Below, in pieces: positions 57,901-64,000 of a DNA stretch of 64,000 bases. Under the pieces are notes generated by a model, which was given only the letters and a program-made list of their open reading frames with translations, was not told where the DNA came from and did not search any database. Both the position numbers and the translations under genes were made by a program. Source of the DNA: Certhia americana (Eukaryota; Chordata; Aves; Passeriformes; Certhiidae); the NCBI GenBank assembly GCA_018697195.1, contig CM031858.1, forward strand, positions 132,321,241-132,385,240, written 5' to 3'. The number at the start of each line of letters is the position of its first letter. Positions within the stretch are counted from its first letter, which is position 1.

Positions 57901-60900
57901 ATTGCCACATTAGGGACTGTCTTTGTAGGCTGCTCTACCTGCAGAGCTGCCCCCATATCTTTATAATTTCAAATGCAAAAGCAGAACATATTAAAGACAG
58001 ATATTTGTATACAGAACCAATAGTTAGAGCTGACAATACACCTGAAGAAAAAATTTAGAGGTAGTTAAGCTAGCTAGAGGAATACACTTTTCCAAACTCA
58101 AAGAACCAGACCCTCAGTGGTGTAATCATTATGGCCTCTTCATTTGAAGGATGCACATTTACAGTGTCAGAGGATTTGTTATCTTTTTACTTGAATTCTC
58201 ATAAGAATCCATTGCAATGGGATTTGACCAAGTAAGTGAATACATGCACTTGCAGATAGCAGAGAAATGTGAAGTAGCTTTCATCCCTGTGTCCCTTGCA
58301 CAGAGTTGAGGTGCATCTGTAGATATGCACAGATCTGACTGCAAGGACTGCAGGAAAAACAACTGAGAATAATTCTAGACATGTCAAAAAAGAGGAAAAG
58401 TGTCTGTTCAGAGCCTTCAACACTGGGCAAAGCAAGACATTTTATAAAAAGTAATAATCATAGCGTCCTTTTATTCCTGTGTCATGGAATTCCCGAGATT
58501 TTCTCATTCTCAGTGGAATATTGAAACTGCTATATTGGTTAATCTCCCAAGGCATCAACAGGAAAAATTGCATTAAATCAATTTATAGGCTAATAGATTC
58601 ATACAAAAATCTGAAGCATGTGACATCAAGTGGGTATCAAACTTCATTGATTCATTGTTTTGTTCCTATTGAAAAGCATAAGAAACTTTCTACCTACCAG
58701 CTATAAATTCTCCTATAAATGTAAATATGTGATAGTTTGAACCCAAAACCTTATCTGGAAATTTGGTCAGTTTGCACAGTGGAATTACTTACAATTGCAC
58801 AAATCTGATTATACAAAATGCTTAGAAAATTCAGATTAAGACTTTGGTCTCATTGATGACTTTCCAAATCAGGGATTGTACAGGCCTTAGGTTCTGGTGT
58901 GAATTCATCCCCAGACGAGAAGGCTTTGATAAGCAAATTCAGAATGACTGGAGTGAAGCAAGAAATGCAAGAAAGATTTAAGTCCGAGTGCTTTGTACTG
59001 CTGCCCAGAGGAATCGATATTGCTCTGATCTAAATGAGGGGCTTGTGCAGCTGCTTGGCAGAATCATGATGGAAGAATGCAGTGCACTGGCTGGTGTTAA
59101 ACAGAGAGGCTAAACTGCCTTAACCTCCATCATCACTTCCCACTAGCATAAATCTTCTATCTGACCTTACAAAGTCCATGGTAATGAGGACTCCCTTTAT
59201 CTAAATTGATTCTAGCATTAAAATATTGTATTTCCCACAATGGTATTAAATTTCCTAATTCTAAATAACTTTTTCTAAAATTAAAACCCAACATTATATG
59301 TTTCTTTACTGGCTTTATTTTCAAATTTTTTTACACTCCTGTGCATATGTTTACAGTGAATAACCATGTATGTTCCTGGATGATTACCGGCACTTGTCAT
59401 TATTCTTATCCATCAGATTTCATTATCACTGTAGTTTCTTTCCCCAGGTGAATGCATATATACCTTGGAAAGCATTTTATTACTCTACCATAAAGCAATG
59501 CCTAACAAATGAAACAATGAGCAGCAGATACACAGCAATCAAGGTTCGTTCTTGTTTCTAACAGGAAGCAAGCAGCACACATGTGGAACATTCTGTCTCT
59601 ACATGTCTCTTTCTGTAATAAATAGTGCAATATATATGACAATGTCATGTGAATCTGATTCAGATTCTCTTATGAGTATTTGGAGGACTGTCTCCTTGTG
59701 CCAAAGGTGAGTGCAGAATTTGGGAAGGCATCCCTTCCATAAGCAGACTCTGTAGATTGATTACAGCTTGACTTTTTACGGTGTTCCAATGAAAACAAGT
59801 ATAATTTTTCTGTAGCCTTAAAAGGCAAGCTTGAGAATGATACCAAATGTTGTAGCACATGTGTTGATTTGTTATGTTACATTTCAGCTGTTAGTTATGC
59901 TAATGGAACAGTTTCACATATTTTGTTTTGATGTATTTACTTTCATGGCTATGTCTATGTACTGTCTGCAATTGCCTGGTAACACTGATTGTACGATGTT
60001 CTGCTGTCACCACCAGGCCAGCACTGGAAATAAGATTAGTAAAAAAGACCTGGGCCTTAAATTTTCAACCATGCAACAGTTGCAAGAAGAACGTAAACTG
60101 GTGTGAAATGAAACCAAAATGAAAACCATCAGGGACTATAAGCTAAGCTTTGGCTTTGGTCAGCTTGCATATCTGCTGTGAAGAAGTCCCCAGCCACACA
60201 AAGGCATGGACAGATGAAGGAGACAGTCAGACTTAAGGGGATATTCAGCCCACAGCCCTCAGGCCATAAAAAGAGCTGGAGGGATAAACAACTAAATAGG
60301 GTAGCAGTTCTGTTTACCCAGTACCAGATAGGAGACAGAGGAATCCATGCCTTGGCCTCTGCTTGGAGTTTCTGTACAAATAACACTGATTCAGATGAGA
60401 ATTCTGGACAAATATGCAAAATTCTGTCATTTGCCCAGTAAAACCTCCAAGAAGGAAAAGCAGACAAATTCAAGGATGTCCATATGCTCAGGAACATGTC
60501 ATACAAATAATTACTCTCACCTGCTCTCTACAGATATTTGTTCCAATGATATGTGAAGTAGCTTTGCTCTATTACAGTAAAAATTGAAATATGTGGATAG
60601 GATAGACTCCTACACAAGGTTTATAGAGGAAAATCAGACCAAAGTTATTTTAAAGTTCCTCATTGTTCTTCTAATGCTATAACACTGTTTCAGTTTCTCT
60701 CTCTGATGGAATCAATCTACTCTGTCTTCAGCACCATTATGGGCTAAGTGCATGCCCAACTAAAATACTCTTTTATAGGAAATATCAGTTCCACTTAACA
60801 TTAAATGAGGGTCTAAAGATATTTAGGGGGATGACAACCATGGTAAAGACAATAATGATGCCCTGACAATCATAAAAATTAACCAGGGCTATCAAAGATC

Positions 60901-63140
60901 AATTTTCATTATTGAGGTCATTATCTGAGGTCTGTACTATGAGAACTGCAATTCTAACTGACACAGATGGAGGTGGAAGAAAATTGTACAACACAATTAG
61001 ATGATTTAGAAAAAATGCTATCTCTGATGCTAACACTAAGCAGACAGTTTCCAGATATGACACAGTGTAGCAAAGGGGAGTTTAGGTAAACTGAGTATAA
61101 TAGATAAAACTGGGAACAAGCTGCACAGCCTGGAAATCAAACTATGCATGTTTAACGTTTGAATCAAGAAATTCCATGGAAACAATCCAAAGAGCTTCTT
61201 TTATTGTCCACAACACAGATTTACTTTGGTGTGGACTGTCAAGATTTGGAAACTTTTCTATTTTCTATCTTCTTTTCAGACTTTACACTGAACAAATGCA
61301 TTTGTGAAAGGAATGAATAAATGTATTTTTGAAAGAAAAACACATTATTTACAACTTACTTGAGCTTGCTGGCATATATGAAAGTGTTGAAGGGTTTCTT
61401 GGTAAAAAAGCTGATGATAAGCCTCTAGGTCAAACCAAAAGTACACACAGTTCTTCCACAGCTAGAGATGAAAAATATTGTAAGTTATTGCTACCCAAAT
61501 ATCATTTTTATAAAAAATTGACTTTCCAATGCAAGTAATTATTTAGCTCCTTATGGTCATCATAAATCAAGCTCAGTTTAAGATGTATTTAATCTCCTGT
61601 TGCACATTGGCAGAAAGACAACATATTTAATAGCATCGTCACAGTGATACTCTATCTTTTATTGTATCCTTTATGCATAATTGGCCATTAAAATCATTAA
61701 CATTGTAGTTAACATTTGAAGAATCGCCACATTTCAGTGGCATAAAGCCAGTGCTAAAGAAGAGATGCTGATAATGGACATGCAGAGTTTGTGCCACAGT
61801 AAAACAGCATTTTGCAGCAATAATCAAAAGAATTAAATACTGTGTACTTGACATATCGTACTGGGATTATCAATACATTACATGCATGTCTGAGACCCAG
61901 AGTCTTGGCCTCATTTCATAAATTCAAGCAAACAGCAAAAGATCTTTCAGAAGAAGTCTAGATCTTTCCCCAAGTCCTCTGTTTTAATTACGTGTTTCAA
62001 GGGTCTAGACCTTAAAAATACCCTGAAACCCCCATCACTAACCAATAAAGAATGCATTCCAAAAAGATAGGGGTAGGGAGCTTTGCTCCACAAACTGTAG
62101 CCTTCCAAACATGGAACATAAGTGAAATAGGCTTCACAGCTAAAGACAAAACTTTAAGCAAATAATTTTGAAAGAAGTCTGGCACCTGGAAAGGCTAGAG
62201 ACACATGGGTGGTTGCCTATCTCCAATGAAAAAATAAGTTTCTTTTATTTAGATTTCTATGTATAGAAATAATGTAATATTTTTAACTGAAGGTATTCAG
62301 CTTTGGAAACATTAGATCTTGCCTAGAAGCCAGAGGCTTTTCTTGCTACTGCTGCTGAATTACAGGTTGTGCTAGTGGTGAAACAGATGTCCATCTTGAT
62401 TGCATTCAAACTTCCCCTAAAGACTCAATTTTTCTGTAAAACCACTCAATATTCATAACTTGTTCCAATTCAATCCTCAATTTACACCCAGCAATGAATG
62501 ATAGATCTGCTGACTACATAGAAGAAATAATGTTATGTGTCTCAGAAATCCAAGGAGATTCATGGAAACATAAGAAGGCTTTAAAAATATTGGAGATTTT
62601 GGACATCACTAACCCAAAAAGTAAGAAGAAATCAGATTCTCATGAATAATAACACAGCAAATTTCCCATCTTTTTAAAAAAATTTTTTGTGGGTTAAGAC
62701 CTCATTTTTTTATGCCAAGTTAAAGGTTAATTTTTTAAAATTATTAGTCATTTTTTTTTATCCCTCATGGTACAATAAGAATTCCAATACGTTTGAGACA
62801 GTAAGAATCTGACAGCTTGGTTAAGACCTGTCATTAGTTTGCATATGTATGTGAACAGTTTATTGTTGTTGAGGGATTGAAGTCTCACAAGTAATAATTC
62901 ATTCAGTCATCAATCTTTCTTTCTCCATTTTTTTTTTCAGTCTGGCTGCCCTCGATAACTTGGCATTCAGTCAATTGTGGACTAAATTATCACAGAGTAG
63001 GAAAATATTCATACCTTATTCCCTGACTTCTCACAGAATTGTGTGAAGTAGTAGCCTGCTCTGTTCTCCAAATAAAGAGACTGCAGCATGCTTTCCATTC
63101 CTGATCCCCTGAAGACAACACTGCCAGCAGCACTTTTCCC
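30972..63140 (-). CDS. RGS22: RGS22, regulator of G-protein signalling 22, C-terminal half (13 exons)
   Basis: RGS22 is a large, testis-enriched RGS-family protein that binds G-alpha subunits. Thirteen minus-strand exons were joined by splice sites: 63140-63015, 61461-61360, 55679-55485, 50689-50597, 50106-49958, 46926-46764, 46144-45986, 42075-41914, 38954-38775, 37255-37115, 33656-33459, 31710-31608 and 31045-30972. Together they make 1845 nt, 615 codons including TGA, with all phases consistent. Three RGS-like modules follow one another: exons 1-3 ([32 protein letters not shown]), exons 5-6 ([24 protein letters not shown]) and exons 8-10 ([39 protein letters not shown]). The tail has [11 protein letters not shown] and a basic end. 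Agreement with recalled human RGS22 is high throughout, and the position beside COX6C fits. The N-terminal half lies beyond 64000. A hexapeptide array in exon 11 is unusual. Confidence 0.95.
31608..31710 (-). CDS. RGS22: RGS22 exon with [11 protein letters not shown] motif
   Basis: Acceptor GGTTCTTGCAG, 34 codons plus one base, donor GCAG|GTTATT. It encodes [15 protein letters not shown] followed by a charged segment, nearly identical to the corresponding human stretch. Without splicing it would stop two codons later (TAA). Confidence 0.92.
31711..33458 (-). other. RGS22: RGS22 intron (between the two preceding-C-terminal exons)
   Basis: AT-rich intron. It contains one copy (about 32073-32195) of a diverged sequence that recurs in the next intron. 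No additional exon is seen. Confidence 0.7.
32073..32195 (+). repeat. Diverged dispersed repeat, copy A
   Basis: Shares ordered blocks with 35294-35410: taggact(g/a)tgattgctct, acccaaaatagc, gtggagagga and tataagaaaag. Similarity fades on both sides. The family is not recognised. Confidence 0.7.
33459..33656 (-). CDS. RGS22: RGS22 exon with hexapeptide array
   Basis: Starts after a tandem acceptor TTTTTAGCAG (exon from 33656 or, using the second AG, 33653) and ends at donor AGGAAG|GTAAAT. The 66 codons encode a charged start ([12 protein letters not shown]), four near-identical hexapeptides ([24 protein letters not shown]), then [14 protein letters not shown] and EGHGRK. The start, the phase-0 ends and the fit to the next exon support a real exon. 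The array is absent from the human protein as I recall it. Confidence 0.88.
33545..33616 (-). repeat. RGS22: 18-bp coding minisatellite in RGS22
   Basis: Four consecutive 18-bp units, gagtcaagg(g/a)ct(t/c)a(a/g)g(c/t)t on the plus strand, begin at 33545, 33563, 33581 and 33599, and a partial fifth follows. The unit length is a multiple of three, so copy-number change keeps frame. Confidence 0.95.
34321..34344 (+). repeat. A11-G13 homopolymer pair
   Basis: Eleven A are followed directly by 13 G. On one strand this is an uninterrupted G run; on the other, a C run next to a T run. The length may be a sequencing estimate. Confidence 0.9.
35294..35410 (+). repeat. Diverged dispersed repeat, copy B
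   Basis: Same orientation as copy A at 32073-32195, about 3.2 kb away, with a coding exon between them, so the pair cannot be the ends of one insertion. It contains a tatatatata interruption where copy A has a shorter segment. Confidence 0.7.
37115..37255 (-). CDS. RGS22: RGS22 exon, end of third RGS module
   Basis: Acceptor CCTGCACAG, 47 codons in phase 0, donor GCAAAG|GTAAGG. It encodes [17 protein letters not shown], the final helix pair of an RGS fold, then a charged segment ending in KKEGIMAK. It joins directly to FREAQ of the preceding exon. Confidence 0.93.
37256..38774 (-). other. RGS22: RGS22 intron
   Basis: About 1.5 kb without repeats or exons that I recognise. Confidence 0.7.
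38775..38954 (-). CDS. RGS22: RGS22 exon, middle of third RGS module
   Basis: Acceptor CATTTTTCAG, 60 codons in phase 0, donor GCACAG|GTAAGA. Key segments are [26 protein letters not shown] and [13 protein letters not shown]; the last matches the RGS signature around the conserved F-xx-AQ. Confidence 0.95.
38955..41913 (-). other. RGS22: RGS22 intron
   Basis: Nearly 3 kb. It holds a poly-A tract flanked by 9-bp direct repeats at 40242-40285 and a 78-codon minus-strand ORF (39041-39277) that would break the RGS fold and is not an exon. Confidence 0.7.
40242..40285 (+). repeat. Poly-A tract flanked by 9-bp direct repeats
   Basis: ATCTTGGTT at 40242-40250, then aac, 24 A (40254-40277), and ATCTTGGTT again at 40277-40285. 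This is the footprint expected if little more than a poly-A tail had inserted with a target-site duplication; replication slippage is an alternative. Confidence 0.7.
41914..42075 (-). CDS. RGS22: RGS22 exon, start of third RGS module
   Basis: Acceptor TTCTTTTGACAG, 54 codons in phase 0, donor TATAAG|GTATGG. It encodes [33 protein letters not shown] and WQEVQKYK, the first helices of an RGS fold. It contains no ATG, so it is invisible to start-codon-based ORF finding. It joins in phase to DLCHSHC. Confidence 0.95.
42076..45985 (-). other. RGS22: RGS22 intron, with a possible microexon
   Basis: About 3.9 kb. The mammalian protein has roughly 20 extra residues at this junction, so an exon may be hidden here. 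The best candidate is the 33-bp segment at 45843-45875. An 86-codon ORF at 43258-43518 has no good splice pair. Confidence 0.6.
45843..45875 (-). CDS. RGS22: Possible RGS22 microexon
   Basis: Acceptor CTTACTTTCAG, 11 codons ([11 protein letters not shown]) in phase 0, weak donor CAG|GTTGAA. It would insert in frame between the flanking exons and resembles the start of the mammalian segment at the same junction (a Met/Leu-Lys-Asp/Glu core). The weak donor and shorter length keep this tentative. It is not counted in the 615 codons. Confidence 0.3.
45986..46144 (-). CDS. RGS22: RGS22 exon between second and third RGS modules
   Basis: Acceptor TTGGATTGCTTAG, 53 codons in phase 0, donor GCAAAG|GTAACG. 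It starts [16 protein letters not shown], continues [20 protein letters not shown] and ends EGQAK. A downstream AG at 46132 looks like a better acceptor but breaks the phase, whereas 46144 keeps it and aligns with the mammalian MHLSGG-type start. It has no useful ATG-initiated ORF. Confidence 0.93.
46145..46763 (-). other. RGS22: RGS22 intron (short)
   Basis: About 620 bp. A strong pyrimidine-rich acceptor-like site near 46586 (CTTTCTTCCTGTTCAG) is followed by an in-frame stop after 14 codons and is not used in the model. Confidence 0.7.
46764..46926 (-). CDS. RGS22: RGS22 exon, second RGS-like module
   Basis: Acceptor TTTGTAG, one base completing a split Ser codon, 54 codons, donor GAAGAG|GTAGCA. 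It encodes [16 protein letters not shown], then a lysine-rich linker, [14 protein letters not shown] and REQQEE. The phase (1 nt) fits the AG left by the upstream exon. Confidence 0.94.
47655..47680 (-). mobile_element. Possible CR1 3'-terminal microfragment
   Basis: The string cacagaatcatagaat resembles the terminal repeat at the 3' end of CR1 elements seen in inverted orientation, but the body is not recognisable. Confidence 0.3.
48920..48946. repeat. (TA)n microsatellite
   Basis: About 13 uninterrupted TA dinucleotides. Confidence 0.95.
49958..50106 (-). CDS. RGS22: RGS22 exon, start of second RGS-like module
   Basis: Acceptor TTTCTCCCCTCAG, 49 codons plus AG, donor GCTAG|GTATGT. It encodes an acidic linker and then [20 protein letters not shown], the opening helix of an RGS-like fold. 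Confidence 0.93.
50107..50596 (-). other. RGS22: RGS22 intron (short)
   Basis: About 490 bp, AT-rich, nothing further recognised. Confidence 0.7.
50597..50689 (-). CDS. RGS22: RGS22 linker exon
   Basis: Acceptor TTTTTATTAG, 31 codons in phase 0, donor GATGAG|GTAAGT. It encodes [20 protein letters not shown], strongly conserved with human RGS22, then SSSKKDE. Confidence 0.94.
51065..51097 (+). repeat. 33-bp sequence duplicated at 54011
   Basis: gattgcctatactagcaaat followed by 13 further bases is repeated without mismatch at 54011-54043. This copy has no flanking direct repeats and is probably the source. Confidence 0.9.
51870..51984. repeat. (ATAG)n microsatellite with assembly gap
   Basis: About 26 tetranucleotide units interrupted by ten N at 51917-51926. 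The true length is unknown. Confidence 0.97.
51917..51926. other. Assembly gap (10 N)
   Basis: Ten N inside the tetranucleotide repeat; the gap size is probably arbitrary. Confidence 0.98.
52955..53700 (+). mobile_element. Ancient CR1-like LINE relic
   Basis: Highly diverged but ordered blocks of a CR1/L3-type reverse transcriptase 3' region: a G-V-P-x-G-V-S-Q-G-P-like start (ggagttcctattggagtctc), then agtcaaaaggcaattagaatg, tatggaacaccttct, gaactagggcaccaggtgaa and a caggga-type end. There is no open frame. It looks much older than the two CR1 pieces near COX6C. Confidence 0.75.
54003..54046 (+). repeat. 44-bp templated insertion with 11-bp flanking repeats
   Basis: TGCATGCATGA at 53992-54002 is repeated at 54047-54057. 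The 44 bp between contain an exact 33-bp copy of 51065-51097. The layout is that of an insertion with a target-site duplication whose content was copied from 2.9 kb away. Confidence 0.75.
54320..54785 (-). mobile_element. CR1 LINE 3' fragment, inverted
   Basis: Begins with the CR1 3' terminus in inverted form (agaatcatataatcatagag), then gatcaccaagtccaactcct, cctgttccagtgcccagcca, ttcctaatatacaacctaaa, cccttcaccatcctcaattg and tgccctcctctggacac. It is 5'-truncated. Confidence 0.9.
55485..55679 (-). CDS. RGS22: RGS22 exon, end of first RGS module in the window
   Basis: Acceptor TTTTATTATAG, 65 codons in phase 0, donor AGAAAG|GTAATA. It encodes [33 protein letters not shown] and [18 protein letters not shown]. 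The [13 protein letters not shown] helix and EPW ending are typical of the RGS fold end. Confidence 0.95.
55680..61359 (-). other. RGS22: RGS22 intron (5.7 kb)
   Basis: The longest intron in the window. AT-rich, with no repeat family or exon recognised. ORFs up to 125 codons (60129-60506, minus) lack domain similarity and would break a perfect exon join. Confidence 0.7.
61360..61461 (-). CDS. RGS22: RGS22 exon, core of first RGS module in the window
   Basis: Acceptor TTTTCATCTCTAG, exactly 34 codons in phase 0, donor GCTCAA|GTAAGT. It encodes [20 protein letters not shown], the hallmark L-x-FW-x-[ED] helix of RGS domains, and ends CQQAQ. Confidence 0.96.
61462..63014 (-). other. RGS22: RGS22 intron
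   Basis: About 1.55 kb. A plus-strand acceptor-like site (T tract then CAG at 62940) lies opposite the gene; no matching exon is evident. Confidence 0.7.
63015..63140 (-). CDS. RGS22: RGS22 exon, start of first RGS module in the window
   Basis: Acceptor TTATTTGTCCAG, 42 codons in phase 0, donor AATAAG|GTATGA. It encodes [20 protein letters not shown] residues ([17 protein letters not shown]) and [10 protein letters not shown]. It is the most upstream exon found; earlier ones are beyond the window. Confidence 0.93.
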
Positions 63141-64000
63141 CTGGACAAATAAAACATAGTTATACAGCAAGGAATAACAGGCTTTCATTATTTTCAAATG
63201 TCACTACATTTCAATGGAGGGCCATGAAGTTTATTCAATTAGTCTCTTTATCCCAAGGAAGCAGACTCCATTTTCCACTACATATGCAATTGATCATTGC
63301 CCTCTACACCATTGTCCCACTAAATATTCACATCCAATGGAATAAATCTGATGACTGAAGACATGCAGAGTAGTTAAGTGATCATAGCACCCCTTAGGTG
63401 GTTCTTCAATACTTAAAACACAAACCCAAACCTGGCCTTAATTCTGTCATTAAGTCTTTAGCTCTGGGGAACTCCAGTGATACTCAACAACATCAGTTAG
63501 CTGTCAAGGATTGTCTCAGCTCAGGCTACTGTGTTTTGAATTAAGAGAAGTTAAGAGGTGGTTATTTGGTCACAATTCAAAACATTAAACTATCATGGAA
63601 CAAAAGATACCTCTGGGGTTACGCCACTGACATGAGCAACAAAATCATAAGAAATTTAGGGAGCCAGAAATCTTTGCTCGTTACCATGGGTAGCTCCTAG
63701 AGCATTTGAGGAAGAATACATCCATTTTGTCAAAGCTCACAGAGAAGCCAGAAGAGGCTTCCGTAAGTAAATTAGCTTCTGATGATCACAAGAGAGAAAT
63801 TATGGCTGATTTGCTGTCTCTGATGGCAGAAGTGGAAGCAGATGAGTGTGGTGGCTGGCAATCAGCTTCTTTCCAAATAGTAACAAGGATGGAGAAGGGC
63901 AGGAGGAAACCAGACTTTTGAAGCAGAGTAGGAAGATCTCCCTCCGCCGTATGAAGTTAAACTATGAATTCCTGCATTCCCCCTGCATCATGTTTGTGAT
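63141..64000 (-). other. RGS22: RGS22 intron (cut by window end)
   Basis: No further RGS22 exon seen. A plus-strand open frame without ATG at 63706-63921 has a charged, protein-like composition but no recognisable identity. Confidence 0.6.

Noticed and set aside
62926..62941. Strong plus-strand acceptor-like T tract and CAG
   Set aside because: Opposite strand to RGS22; following frames are short and have no donor.

Overview
This is a stretch of vertebrate nuclear genome, most likely a bird. Coding DNA is sparse and split into short exons with GT/AG splice sites. The recognisable interspersed repeats are CR1-type LINEs, and none of the mammalian SINEs that I would recognise are visible. The gene order is VPS13B (+), COX6C (-), RGS22 (-), which matches human 8q22.2 as I remember it. 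I cannot fix the species from sequence alone.

Layout: 1-4688 is intron upstream of the terminal VPS13B exon (4689-4934, with a probable 3'UTR to about 6685). About 2.8 kb of unexplained DNA separates it from the convergently transcribed COX6C gene (9515 to about 15200, minus). COX6C is complete: a 5'UTR exon in a CpG island, two main coding exons and a short last exon. Its stop codon (TG|A) is assembled across the last intron. COX6C intron 1 carries a 22-bp minisatellite, and a minus-strand CR1 abuts the promoter. Beside it lie an LTR-like stretch and a plus-strand CR1 reverse-transcriptase relic (16655-17690). From there to about 30.5 kb is intergenic DNA in which I find no convincing gene.

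From 30.5 kb to 63.1 kb the window holds the 3' half of RGS22 on the minus strand. I joined 13 exons by reading splice sites. Their lengths sum to 1845 nt, exactly 615 codons including the stop, with every junction phase compatible. Most of these exons lack an ATG and cannot be found by simple ORF calling. They encode three successive RGS-like modules and a lysine-rich tail. Near the C-terminus an 18-bp in-frame tandem repeat adds a hexapeptide array. The RGS22 introns contain two more CR1 relics, a GATA microsatellite with an assembly gap, and several small duplications.

The three genes are not known to act together: VPS13B is a Golgi lipid-transfer protein, COX6C a subunit of mitochondrial complex IV, and RGS22 a testis-associated RGS protein. 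I see no operon-like or defence-type system. The most unusual signals are small: the splice-assembled COX6C stop, a 44-bp insertion with 11-bp flanking repeats that copies DNA 2.9 kb away, the coding minisatellite in RGS22, and a possible unassigned exon between VPS13B and COX6C.
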